The position numbers and the translations under genes are program-made. Positions 49,101-61,606 of a stretch of 64,000 nucleotides of DNA are shown here, piece after piece. The first letter of the stretch is position 1, and the number at the start of each line of letters is the position of its first letter. The notes beneath the pieces are model-generated. The model was given only the letters and a program-made list of their open reading frames with translations, did not search any database and was not told the origin of the DNA. Source of the stretch: Watersipora subatra (Eukaryota; Bryozoa; Gymnolaemata; Cheilostomatida; Watersiporidae); NCBI RefSeq assembly GCF_963576615.1, contig NC_088708.1, positions 30,573,191 through 30,637,190 on the forward strand. Direction: 5' to 3'.

Positions 49101-50914
49101 ATATATAGATCTGAGTGTTTGTGGGTCTGTTTGTCGTGTGTCCAGTTATAGCAATAAAGTTATAGGAACGACAAAACCGCTTCACACTGGAATTTAACTT
49201 GGAATCACCAGTTTTGCACACAGGCGTGCTTACCATGACACCGCGCAGCCACCTCGCCATACGATGGAATAATTGTAGATATACTTATTACACCCACTAA
49301 CCTTTAATGACGAACGAGATTGCTAGTGTACTAGAAAAAAAATATATGCTCCGACTTTTTCAAAATTATATTAATATAATATATTAATATAATTTTGAAA
49401 AAGTAAAAATCAATCATAGACAGCAGCAGAGGTGCTATTATTTTATTTTTTTGTTTATATTATATTATTATATTATTTTCATGTTGTTTTGATAATATTT
49501 TTATAAAATTTAACTTACTTTAACTTAAACTTAATTTACCTGACAAACAGGTAACATTCATCTCAAATTGTCTCCCCTGGCTCAGAGGCCCTGAATCGCG
49601 TACCCAAAAGGCGCTAACTCATTCATCTCCGTAAAAGTTCTGTGAGTGAATTGGGTGATTATTCCAACACTGATACATTTGCATCATTGTTATGCTGAAA
49701 ATCATCAGTTCAATGTGCAACACAATTTAATAATAGCTCCTTTACTGTGTATTAATGTGTTCTTTTCCAATGACACAACATGTGACCTTGACCCCCTGTT
49801 TCATGTATTCGAGTTCATATGACGTCATTGGGACCCGTTTCATATCGTTCGCCATGTTCTCTTCCCTATAGATCGCAATATTCATAAAAATGTCATGTCT
49901 GTAGCGTGTGGTTGCTATGACCTTTCAAAACGTCAACAAAGTATACTGTTTAAAATTCAATCCATCAACTTTAAAGACAAATTTCTCAGTTTGTTGCGTC
50001 GACCATATTGACATACACCTTCTTCGATAAAAACCTGTATCTCAGGTTAAATTGCTTCGATTTCAAATCCGAAAACAGCTTTGAAAAGCTGAGAAGTTTC
50101 TCTGATACTTCAGGCTAAAAAACAATTTTGTGATCTCACCTCATTTGTATTGAAAATGACACGACCTGTCACATATGTATATGGGCGTGTCCATAAATAA
50201 TAATTAGACATTTAGAGTTATTTGATGCCAACTACACATGCACATTTGCTTCCATTATAAAATTCTTTGAATTAATTGATGCATTATTTTCTTGGCTTTC
50301 AGATAATATAAAATTTACTGTTTCAAAATAGTAGTTCCGGAGCTATGAAGTGCAACTTGCATAAATGATGGGACATTTTGGCACATATAGCACCCACAGA
50401 AATAAACAAGCTTCATTTAAAAGTTAGAATGGTAAATGTTGCATATATGTTGACAAAAAATAATTTTCTGTGCAAAAAATTCTTTTATTACTTGTGCAAT
50501 GCCGGGCATTCATCTAGTAGTATACATATGAACAGCAAATACAATTGTTTATGAAAGCACATCTGACAAATGAAATTGGACTGTATAAGCCTCTTGGAAA
50601 ATGTTCATGTAAACTACTACATGCAAGAGCAATTATTACAGCTTACTTTCATAGATAGTAGAGACTAGATAGTCTAAGTTGATTGTTAGACTCCAAGTTT
50701 CCATAAAGAAATGCATGTGTAATGAGACAAGAAACACCAATCATACTAAATAACACCCCAAAAACATCTATATAGAGATGTCAACAAACTGACAAGAAAT
50801 GGTCCTTACAAGTTTTAAGTAGCCCATGAAGCTGAGCTGTTGAGGATTAGACGTCTCATATTCTTTTGGAATTCCCAACTCATCAAAGATGTCACCTAAA
50901 CCAAACTGGTCCAT
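46168..50914 (-). CDS. TMEM18: TMEM18, nuclear-envelope transmembrane protein (last exon not found)
   Basis: Four coding exons on the minus strand: 50914-50810, 47473-47356, 46883-46829 and 46261-46168. Phases join cleanly (0,1,2,0), giving 124 residues. Exon 1 encodes a lineage-specific N terminus (MDQFGLGDIFDELGIPKEY, ending GYLKL). Exon 2 begins VDWKEPWLVALLTFHLV, the TMEM18 hallmark (human TDWTEPWLMGLATFHAL), and carries the first membrane segment. Exon 3 encodes SIVYMSETLNELAAEHWR, and exon 4 YFSNHQYFDTKGFFIS then ISTILSAPLLLNCLVII (a further membrane span). The family has about 140 residues, three to four spans and a basic C-terminal tail at the nuclear membrane. Here the tail exon after the gtaagt donor at 46167 is missing from my reading; it should lie between about 43.0 and 46.1 kb, convergent with the one-LIM gene. 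An acceptor (tttacag) 11 bp before the ATG suggests a 5' UTR intron. Confidence 0.88.
46318..46456 (-). mobile_element. tRNA-Lys-like SINE or pseudo-tRNA
   Basis: On the minus strand a tRNA-like head (46456-46388) has a good D-arm (GTGTAGTGGTAGAGC), a TTTTAAT anticodon-loop-like string and a B-box (GGGTTTGATTCC). The anticodon and acceptor stems do not pair well, so it is not a working tRNA. The tail ACTATAATAAGAG is shared with 11079-11120. Confidence 0.5.
46556..46623. repeat. Perfect 28-bp inverted repeat (hairpin)
   Basis: The stem AACTTTATTACTATTATTTTGATCTAGT and its inverse are separated by 12 bp. Outer arms (TCTCTCACAGTG and CACTGTGAGAGA, about 46506-46652) extend the palindrome with an interruption. 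Confidence 0.85.
49098..49258 (-). mobile_element. tRNA-derived SINE copy in TMEM18 intron 1
   Basis: Minus-strand copy of the 44944-45105 family: head with GTGATTCCAAGTTAAATTCC, then GAAGCGGTTTTGTCGTTC, ACACGACAAACAGACC and a TA-rich tail. A 110-codon frame through it is not a gene. Confidence 0.65.
49354..49404. repeat. Perfect palindrome, 24-bp stem, 3-bp loop
   Basis: ACTTTTTCAAAATTATATT and so on forms an uninterrupted stem with a three-base centre. It lies in TMEM18 intron 1, about 95 bp beyond the SINE copy. Confidence 0.9.
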
Positions 50915-50999
50915 ACTTCCTTTGGCTGTAAATGTTATCAACGTTGTTGCATACAAATACATTTAAGGTTGATCATTGGTAACCGTTGTAGCAAATAGA

Positions 51000-53900
51000 A
51001 CTGCCTAGGTGATTGCCAAACACATCAGTTGATGCAGGTATTTATTGTCTTCAACTCACATCTGAGACTAGAGTCTTATGCAATAACTATACATGAATGT
51101 CTATTAGAAAATGTTGATCGTTAGAAATCAGTTAAATTTTTGGCCCAGTTACACTGGACTTACCATATATTCTCGCATATAAGCTGACCCTAAAAATCGT
51201 AACACCCCGAATGCACTTATCACAGCAGAAGGTAGCAGATGAGAACTAATGAAAATGATTACCAGTATTGTCAAGTTTTACTTTTATTAATGGCAGTAAA
51301 AAGTTTTCAGCTGTACTACCAGCATTATTAATGCAAATAAACTGCATGTTAAATTGTATGTGATGAGCATGAACCCTCGAGTGTTCACGCATATTACCAA
51401 CCAATCGCAGACTGCTATTGCTGTCAAAGCAAACTATTATCAACCAAGCGCAGCTTGTAAGTCCTTGCTAATGGTAATTACACAAAGGCAAGTTGCAGTG
51501 AGGCATGGTTTAGTAGCTAAATTGTGATGCATGGTTAATAACTTCAAAGTGTATTCCTGGAAAACGCAATATTCAGAAAGGATTTTAAGGCTCAACAAAA
51601 TCTCAGCAGATTAATAAATCACGACTATTTATAGTCGTGATTGTTTTTTTTTCTTACCAAATTGAGTCTGAGATGGGAAGGATTTATATGACTAAATACA
51701 ACGGCAAAATGGGAGTTTTCCAAATTTTGATACCCTTCCTGGTGCCGATGCTACCCTTTGTTGGACTCTAACAGTCAGCTTAATGATTGACGTTCAAACA
51801 TTCTAATCTCTAAGTCACAGCTGATACTTTAAAGTCTAAGCTTACAGATGACAAACAAGACATACAACCGATTCCACATGAAAACTCAAAGAATATGAGA
51901 GAACAGAATTTCACTGTTCTTGTACTTTGTAAATGGATTTTCAACAAACCTATCGTCAACTTGACACATTTTTAAGATAACAGCTATTAATTACTACATG
52001 ACAACAAAAAATTTCCCTACAGGCGGGACTTGAATTGTTTCACTACGGTAGAAATTTCTTATTGTTAGCGACATCACAAGAGTTACAAGACATGCCAAAC
52101 TATGAGTTACCACATCTTTATAAGGTCATATTGCCCGGAGTGTCTTTCATTTAAAAAAAATACACATTGAAGCATTATCCCTTGCTTATTCTTCTGCATT
52201 AGTGTAACATAGGCCAACAAAAAACATTCTCTTGAATCTCAGAGCAGTTCCTAGTGGTATTCAGTCAGTAGCTTCTCTCTCATACCAAAATAGCCCTTCA
52301 TAACCAAAAACCTTCCCTGGAATTTTTCAACGTAGATTTCTGTCTAGCTTTGCATATTCTACAGGTTTCATTAGGCAAACACATTGGTTTGCCTTAACAT
52401 TAGTTTGCCGTATCAATGTATACCATGAGAAATGTGCAAGAACAGTTAACAGGGTAGTCTACAAAATGGTTCAGTTGCCTGTGTGCCATTTTCATACAAA
52501 AAAGATCACATTGGTTAAATTGCTCTAAATGCTAATAAAAGCTGTTTTTGCAGCACTTTGATACTAATCATTTTAAAAAAAGCATTATAAATAACAAAGC
52601 ACCACGATTATAACTAAAGATAGGGCATCTGATAGTGTCTATTATAGATATAAGAGATGTGTTAGATAAATATTTATTCTAACATTGCGCATGTTTGGTT
52701 CTCCACACCTATTTTTAGCTAATTTATTCAATGTATATTGTTTGACCATTCATGTTTATGAAACTCGATATAGGTATCATTACCGATATTTTATATTCTT
52801 ATAATACTTGTTTATATAAGAGCTGAAAATTTATAATTCATTTAGTCAGCCCTTGTAACTACTGGTGGTGCTTATATATAAAATTTCTAAATTTTGTAAC
52901 TAGCATCTGGTTGATAACTACCCTACCTAATATAATAATATGCTTGGCTTGCTACTCACAAGCCATGGCATAGGAGGGCAACTTATAGGGTTAGTTATAG
53001 TTTTTAAACAACAAAAGATTTAGTGAGTTCTGTCACTCTGGAGAGCATCCATTTGGTATAAAAGAATAAATCATAACCAAAACAAGCATTACGAAAAAAT
53101 GAACAAACCTTGTGGAATAATTTGATGCTGCAAATAGCAATATTCGTTCAGAGCCTACCAACAAACAAGTATACTTTTCTTAGCCTTTTTTCTCATTGTT
53201 ATCTCAACAAATCCCAATATTGGTAAAGTTGGTGCTTTCTCACTCTTAACACATCCCTTAGGCATTCCTAAAAGACTAGTTCATTTGTAGGTAAACTACC
53301 ACTCCAAAATTTTCAATGTATATGAGTTGTATCGAATCCAAGACAATCAGGCCCAATATTTAATAGATGTTAGCTAGGATTAAATTTGGTTCAATGCGAC
53401 TGAACATAAATACAGTTCAAATAAACTTGGTTTGGATGCAATGCAATTTACAACATAAAATAGGTGAGCAAGTCGGTCGGATTTGTATTCAGTAAAATGC
53501 CGCTGGATTCACATTTGGTCAAAGACAACAGAACTTAGATTGAATCAAGCCTGTGCTCAGTTAAGGTTTACTAGGTCTGCATTCATTCAGACTAATTTGG
53601 CTGAACCTATCTCTGGTCCATGTCAGATGAGGGCGTGTTTGATCAAAATCAACAGGGCCTACTACTGGTTAAAACAGAGTAGTAAAAAAAGATATTAATA
53701 AAGAGGGTCAGCACAATAAACTTTACGAATTTGGCAACAATTGTGGCAAAAAGCTATGAAAAGATAATGCCAAAAAGCTGCCCGATATGAGCGGTGCTTA
53801 TCACAACAGAGCAACTATTTGTATCAGAACATTTGCTGGTTAGCATAGCATTTTTTCACTGATTGACTGGCAAGTTTTTAAAAATTGTTTCATTACAACC

Positions 53901-56900
53901 CAGGGGTGGGACAGTCTTTAAAGCAGTCACCATGTGAACACCTAGGTTTGGAATTGGACCCATAGCTCATTGTCCTAGAGTTTTAACGACCCATAGCCCA
54001 CCAACCATTATTTCACAATTAACCCTTTTTGTGTTAAATATTTTCTAGTCACCATAACACAGTTTTACACCCTTATCACTACATTTACAGAAGAGGCTAC
54101 ATAGATGAGCCCCTACGGGCTTGCTAGTAAAAGGTGAGTAGAAATACACAAATAAGATTTTCTTTACGCCATGCGCAATTAGCCAAATCAGTTCCGTAAA
54201 CATAAATCTATGCCCTTTTTAATACGGGCGGTATTTGTTTTCACACAAAGGTCCTTAGTGTGTTTCCGCTATCACCCTGTCACATACCGCCGTCAATGTT
54301 GGTAGTAGCGGTGAAAATTTAATATCTCTATTTAAATTGATTACCACAGTTAGCTATTATGGATTACATAATTCATTATAATCAAGTTCTATATTCTAAC
54401 AAGCCTTACCAACAGACCCATACTACATTTATGTATCTAGTTTACTGAAATATACCCATAGCAAGTTGACCATACCATGATGACTAGGATAATATACCCC
54501 TTAGAACGTGAAACTTGCTGTGCCATGGTGCCTGTTTTAGAGACTGTCCCACCCCTGGGCATTACAATAACAAGTTGCTATAATTTATTGGAGTTTTGGA
54601 GTGTCTGCCATAATGAAGGATGATTGTATCTATCACATTTGATTACCAGTGCCGTGGTTAGAAATTCATGCAAGCAATATTTTTCATTTCCTAATAAAAT
54701 AGCAGTTGCTTTTAGCTCTCTCCTATTGGCTACAAGCCTACAGCATTTTGTATTATACAAAGTGCGCTCTGTTATGTTCACAAAACAATTACGAAATAGT
54801 GAGCTCTAAGATGAGAGTTGTCTTCTTTCTCCTTTTAGTACACGTATTTGGCTTTGGCGAAAGCTGGTTTTATATTACATACATGCATTATGAGTGAGTT
54901 TAGAGAAAATGTCAAATTCTTAATGATCTGTTTCTTTTAAACATGGTTTAATAAAATAAGGTATCGATGAACCTCTGAACGCAATAATACCCTAGTCGTT
55001 CTGAACTGCTGAAACGTACACAAAGGATAACAGAGCTTATTGATTCTAACGACTTTGTTTAGGTCGATGTGTATTATAAATCACTTAAATTAAAGTTAAT
55101 ATATATATATATATATATAATCGGTTAAGACAAGAACAAATAGTATGCCACAGAAAACAAAAACGCTGCCAAGACTTCTCATTATATAGGTAAGTACTCG
55201 ACATCAGCAATAACAGGCAAAACAAGATTAATTTGAACACAAAAAATAGCAGAAGATTATACAACGATTCCGGGGTCGTAGTTTGTAAGAAACGATTCCG
55301 TTTTACACTTTTTCATTACAACGCCGCGCAGCCTTCCTCTAATATTTGTGCATCTACTTATATTCGTACCGTAATATTATTCAAGGTATTTTGCAATAGT
55401 ATTATATGTAATGTAAAATTTCTAAATACCATAATGACAACTTTTATCATTATAATATTTAGAAATTAAACAGACTCAACCGGTCAAATGTTGTCAAATT
55501 CTGTTCTGCCAAATTCGATGAAACTAATGAAATCAAATAATGAAACTGCAGTAGAATTTGTTCATTTAAAAACAAGCAAAGCAAATGTCATGAAGCGTTC
55601 AGTACAGCATGTATTATTTGCAAGAAAATAATTTTTTATATTGAGAATGTTCAGTCATTTTTTCATACGCTACACCAAACCTGTTCAAACGAAAGTTCAA
55701 ATATGTCATGTGTTTTCTTGTCTTGGTCTTGGTCAATCGAACCCTAAGACCTCGATCCCCAAGGAAAAAAAGGGCCATCATGTACGTATCTAGATCTAGT
55801 TCAAATGTTTTCAATATAAGTCAAGTAATATTCGAAGTAAAATCATGACTATAAAAAGTGCGTTAAAAATTTCCTCGTAGGTCGCGAGAAGTTCTCGGTA
55901 AAAAACTGTTATGATAAAATGTTTTGCTGGCTGGAACAGCCCTAGGTACGTCATTGGATACCGATCTGGTATGATGTGAGTGTGTGTCATTGTGTATATT
56001 GTTAAAATTATTGATTAAAGACTCGTGTTAGCAATGTACGTATGTTTGATGCTTTCGTCAAGACACAATTAATTGTTTATTATTTTTGTGTGCAGAAGAG
56101 GTGTATACTTTATGCAGAATACGCAACAGTTCCGTGAGACACAGTCCCACATTCCTTTTTCATGCTGTTGTATGGAAAAATCATGGAAACAAAATACTGA
56201 CAGGGAACGGAGCCAGACTACATAGTAAGCATACATAATGTACAAGCAGCAAGACGTCCAAGACATCAACTGATTCAATAATTAGAAAACATCAAAAAGC
56301 AAATTAGAAACTTCAAAATTGAAGAAAATCAACACAGAAAATGAGTCAGTTGCCCGGCCAGAAACCCACCAACGAAACATTGGAAGCAAATCAGATGGTT
56401 ACAAATCCTCTGCCAGACATAACCTAGATACCAAAAGTAAATTACAAGCTCCACCCTACATGTCTACGTCACATACTCTACCTGGAGACTTACGCAAACA
56501 AGATATCTTCGCACACCTGACATAGAGCATTGAACCTACTCAACCTACTCTCTACAGGCTAGCCTTCCCACATGCTAGACAGCTATTAAAGAAAACAGCT
56601 CTAATGACTCAGCCCCTCGTTCCCGAAGGCCTGCTGAGACTCTTTCCCTTGTCTGTAGAGTTTCTCTTTTTCCCGAGACCCTGCTTAGGCGCTCTCCCTT
56701 CTGTCTGTTGAGGAGCCTTCCTCTTCTGCCTGCGAAATATTTTTAACCTCACCATCTGTTGAAACTCTCTACCTATAGACTGTCATGACTATCGTTTGAC
56801 TGTCAAGACTCACAGCTGTATGGGACTGAAAAAACGAACATGGACAACTGTTCGAGAAAGGGTATAACTATTATTAGCTATTTTAACCGATTCTCATTAA

Positions 56901-58555
56901 TATTATGCTTTAGAATTTTGTTAGCAATGTATTTTAATTGTTTGACTTGTAGAATAAAGAAATACCTTTTACCGGTAAATATCAGTATTACTTATAAAAG
57001 CTTAACACCTTTACTAGTACCTGAGCCAGTAATAATCAATTTAGTTCCTACAAGCTAAGCAAAAGTGCGCAACTGAACATAATCAAAATAAAGTATGATG
57101 ACAAAGCAATTTCAACACCGATGTTTTGTGTGGACTTGGATTAGTAATGCATAACAAATTCTCCACAACCACTCTTAACAATGCATTTGTTGCCAGAAGA
57201 AAGCAAGGCTGAATTGCTAGGATTAACACATGACGAAATTTTGCATAAATAAACTGGCTATGGCACTGTCACTCAAGTAGAATTACATAGGGATTTCTTA
57301 CAATGTATGAGAAGAAGTCTGGTTGTTGCAATACGTCTTAGTCTAAAACAGTAAGTGGACTGAAATCTAAATTAGAGACATGGCGATCAACTGTGGCTTA
57401 CCCATATAATGTCTCAAAGTTTGTTAATGTCTCAAAGGTTTGTTAATGTTCTTGATCCTTAATTTTTATTTAGAATGCTTCAGTTGTGTCTCTCTAGAGT
57501 ATCCTGTCATGAATGCACATTAATTACTCACACTCTGAAGGTCTTTTCTGTTATAAGTGGCCGGGTGTTTAGCACAGCATTTTAGTTTGCTTAATGTTAC
57601 CACCTGTTGTATTTAGCTCTCCCTAGTCATGTTTATTGTATTGTTGATTTCTAACAGTTTTTGATGTTTTTTTGTATTATAAACTCTTGCAGGTAAAAAT
57701 GGCTGTTTTAGGACGCCGCAATTTTTTTAAATTAACCATATTTTTTAGATGTTTATGTTGCTTACTGTGATATGAAAATAACAGGGCATTTATTAGTGTG
57801 TATTTTATGGAATGCAATAGTAAAGCCACCTACAGCTACCTACTTTGAATATACTACTTGCTATTGAGTGAAAATCCAAGATATATTTACAAGAAATTGT
57901 CAAAAGAGGCTACTGAGATTCAAACAACAATCAGATTTACATTGATTTGTGATGTCTCATTAGAGATGAATCAGTAAATGAGGCCCTTTACCTTCAGAAA
58001 CCTTTTCTAATGCATTCTAGTGTTACGCAGAGTCAGAGTATCTGTATGCAGCGAGTTTAAAATCGCAATATTATATCCTTCAGTGGCTATCCTGATAATC
58101 TGTCAAGTATAGCCTCTGACTAGGGATTTAGCATGGTCATGCTTTCCTATATAAAAGAATCAATCTAGTTTGCATGCTATAGTTGGAACTGCATTCAATT
58201 TAATAAACCTGAAACTTAATAAGAACTGGCTAATTCTTTATAAAAAAAGTTTGTAAAAAATGTAAATTTTCATAAATTTTCTTTTGACTGTTTTGTTTAT
58301 GTCTTTTATGCTATAGCTCAAATGAATTTATGCTTTAAAAAGAATTGTTATGTTATGATTGTCAAGACTTCCTGAACACAAAATTTCCACTTGCTACCCA
58401 AAATATATTATTCCTCACCAACCATTTCAGATGCTGGGAAGCTGTTGCATTTCTCTTTTGAAAAGATCGGTAGCTTGAGCCCTATATTTGTATCTTTCTA
58501 CATCTGACCTGCACATGCTTTTGTTTTATCTGTAATTTATTTTATGTTTTTGTAG
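51000..58555. other. Long stretch with no recognised gene
   Basis: Holds the hAT-like MITE at 53899-54559, an (AT)n run at about 55098-55121, and a small perfect hairpin at 51617-51642. A pyrimidine-rich stretch at 56540-56770 lies next to short open frames of unknown nature. A strong donor (tatataggtaagt) at about 55190 could belong to a 5' exon, but I could not link it to anything. Most open frames here are under 75 codons and look random. Confidence 0.3.
53899..54559. mobile_element. hAT-like MITE, 661 bp, with 8-bp target duplication
   Basis: Ends CCCAGGGGTGGGACAGTCT and its inverse AGACTGTCCCACCCCTGGG. The flanks 53891-53898 and 54560-54567 are both CATTACAA. The 8-bp duplication and CAGGGGTGGG-type ends are hallmarks of hAT elements. 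No transposase is present. Confidence 0.85.
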
Positions 58556-61500
58556 TGTGGAAAGAATTTGGGATTAGTTTTACAAGTAGAAACATTTCTG
58601 TCGAACTCGAGAAGATTATGTGACATGGGTAGGTGATGGAAGCAACTAAACTGTAGGTGTTTTAATGAAGATATTGTCTTAATCAGAAATTGGTCAAAAG
58701 GGTTAGGATAACCCTAACTAGTCAATAGTCCACCATGAATAGTTGGTAGAACCTCTTCCTTTCTCCTTCTCGATATACTATCAAAGTTGTTGTATATCAT
58801 GGTTTGTAATTAGCTTACTAAAAGAGTGAGTACCTGTTGGCAGTGGTCATCACAGCGCGGGTTGTATTTACCAGGAGATTCCTTATTCACCTGCTCTGGC
58901 TTTGGAACTCCAATCTTAAATTAACAGAATGTCATAATATGTCATAAAATTCATTATTCAGATTTATTTATTAGGCGTCTGCTGATAACTTCTCTCTCGC
59001 TTTATCCACACCGTAGAATAAATCCTTAGTAGAAGTGAGGTGAAAAATGGTGTTAATTACTTACCCAAAGTTAGAAAAATAATTGGTTTTCATTTGTAAC
59101 TAAAAAATAGTGCATTGCTTCAAGAGGCTAGTTTCTATTTATTACAATGCAAAGAACTAGTTTTTACATTTCGCAATGTGTGATTCATTGTGGTGTGTTG
59201 TAGAGACCAGTTCTGATAGCTCTAGGTGTTACTGTGATGATCCTTCAATGTCAGAGTGTTTGGGGAAACCTATCGGCCCTTTTGCTGTTCCTCCTGCCAA
59301 CTCCTGGGCTGAAGAGACGCTGGAATGTACGCAATGTCACGCTCACGTCCATGTCAGTGAGTAGTCTATATACTGCTTATGAGCTCGCCGTTTGACCTGA
59401 AATGGTGTAAGGTCACAGGGCATTTAGATATGCCACAGAAACAATGAGTTTCTTCTGTGCGCAAAGAGTGTCAAAACTGTGTTGGGTATTTTTCTTTCAG
59501 AGTTGTCTTATCTATGCGGTAGCGGTAAAAATTAGGTAATTGCAGTCAAACTTCTCTTCTACCTATGAATTGTCCAACAAACAGAGTAAAATTAGAGCAA
59601 TCACTTGTCTCTACGCGTGAATAATTTACAACTTTCAGTTTTTTTTGAAATTTTTTGTTCATTTTCTTTGAGCATTCAAATTTTCTTGAAACATTCTAGT
59701 TTTGTAAGTGAAAGTAAAAAAAGGCATATATTTGAAATAATCTACAAAAAATAATAGTATATATAATTCAAGTTAACCTCAGCTTTATCAACGGGAAAGT
59801 TAGAGAAAGTCACTATCACTACCTCTCTTGTCCAACCTAGGCATAACTGAGTCTGCTTTATATGAGTCAGTTTTATAAGTAAAATTGAGGAGGTTGGTGA
59901 CTATTAAAAATAAATGTATATTTAAATTGATTGGTTTTGTATTCCTTCCATAGTTTTAATACATTCTTTTCGACATGGTGCTAAAATATCAGGTTAGAAA
60001 GTGGCAGCATATTCACAACCGACAGCATACTCAGTATACAGTGAGCCTGTGAGTTTTGCTGAATGTTAAATCAGTTATGTTAAATAACTGTAACAACCTT
60101 CATTTCATGAGATTAACTCATGAAATGTAGGTTGACCATAACTTGTCTAGGCTTGTAAGAGTTATAAACAGCGCTGATCATGAGAGATAACTCCTTACAT
60201 CGTGATGACATAGCAATACTTGACTGATTATGCCATCAATGGAGGGGTGGTCGAGTATATCTTTGTAAATCTCCTATCTCAGCATCTGTGTAACTGCTTA
60301 AGTTTCGTTAGCAGAGCTTGTAGCGGGTTTCACCTGTTGTTTAACTGATTCAACTGAGTCGCTTTATGGAAGAATAACCATTGAGACTTGCTTATAGAGT
60401 GCCTGTTGAGTCCAACTCCTTCTGAGCTGTTCAATGACTATCTCTTCCATCTCGTCTGTTCTCGGTGCAGCGGAGGTGGTGAGGAAACCTTCACTCGACC
60501 TCGTAAACTGCAGGCGTGAGTATATAGGGTGCCAACTGCTTTCTGCTATTCGAGTCAGCTTATTTATGGTGAAGTTGAAGAATTCTTTTTAATAAATTTG
60601 GTATAAACTTGGTTTATTATGTTCCAAGAGGTAGACTAATGATGGTAATTATATTATCAGGGGGATGGGTCAATTTCCTTCACTGCATACTAATTGTACA
60701 ATCATACCTCTACATACAAGTGCTCCAACATATGAGAAAATCAAGATACGAGCAGCATTTCGAGCAAGTTTATTCCTTGAGATACGAGTCGGTTCACAAT
60801 GGCCGCTATATGACCAAGTATGCGCGAGACCACTTTCGAGAACAGTGTCGCTCGGTCTTTCTCCTCATATCAGTTTGAAAAATGTTTTTAAAAAGTCGGT
60901 TAAAAGTTATAGTGAACGCAATACAAAAAGCGTCAAACCTGAAACTGATAATAAAAAATTAGGAAGACAAAATTAAAGTAAGTTTCGTAAAATACTAAAA
61001 CTTAGTTTTAAGTGTATGTTTAGTAAGTTAAACTCATGCTAGTCAATTTCAAAGTTTCTGTTACGTTGCGTACGTCTGTCTCAAAGACTCACAATAGTAT
61101 ACATAGTAATGTTACATTTTATTGCAGATTTTAACAAATAAATATGTATTTGTTACTTTGTTAGCCTAGGTACTAAACTACAACTGTTAAAATACGTTTT
61201 TCCACAGTAATATGTGTATCCTGTTTTATTTGTGTTTTTTTTTCATACTATGGTAACGGATTAATTAGTATTTAGTTATTTTATATAATGAATAGTGCCT
61301 TGAGACACAAGTAAATCAACATAGGAGCTCAGTGCCAGAACATGTTGAGGTATGCCTGTACTGGACATTAGAAATACATTGATAGCTGGTTGATATTGTC
61401 CTATACTAGTGATAGTCACATATTCTTACCAAATATAGCAGGGTTAATGGTTGCCGCTGTTTGATACGCTGTAGGGTACATATAGTCTCTCTAATATTAC

Positions 61501-61606
61501 ACAACCTGCACTCAACACAAACTGGTCAGAATGGATTCTTCCATTACAAGAAGGACATAAACAATCTCCTGCTTCAGCATCAGATTCATCTGCTTCGACA
61601 CAGCAA
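58556..61606 (+). CDS. Unrecognised multi-exon gene fragment, Cys-containing
   Basis: Candidate internal exons on the plus strand: 58556-58628, 59204-59356, 60471-60515 and 61486-61606, all with AG/GT borders. The first two join in phase (0 to 1). The second reads ETSSDSSRCYCDD, GKPIGPFAVPPANSW, then ECTQCHAHVHV, so it carries several Cys/His residues that could bind metal. The third exon has two possible AG acceptors (60471 or 60476), which put exon four in different frames. One gives FFHYKKDINNLLLQHQIHLL; the other NITQPALNTNWSEW followed by a Ser/Ala/Gln-rich tail. I cannot choose. A further acceptor (ttttgtag) sits at the very end of the window, at 63986-63993. No family was recognised. 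The start and end are not seen, and some or all of these exons may be false. Confidence 0.3.
60699..61358. mobile_element. Second copy of the Tigger-like MITE, 660 bp
   Basis: Starts CAATCATACC after TA and ends GGTATGCCTG before TA. The interior is colinear with 19129-19881, but about 90 bp shorter. Open frames across it are fortuitous. It lies between candidate exons three and four of the unrecognised gene. Confidence 0.7.

Noticed and set aside
48928-49260. 110-codon minus-strand frame
   Set aside because: It covers a SINE copy; the similarity to 44944-45105 is at DNA level and starts with tRNA-like promoter boxes.
51617-51652. Hairpin followed by a T run, like a rho-independent terminator
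   Set aside because: This is animal DNA with spliced genes, where such terminators do not apply; AT-rich hairpins are common here.
56319-57058. Open frames of 68 and 72 codons with a pyrimidine-rich stretch between, considered as a retroelement remnant
   Set aside because: No reverse transcriptase, protease or paired terminal repeats could be seen.
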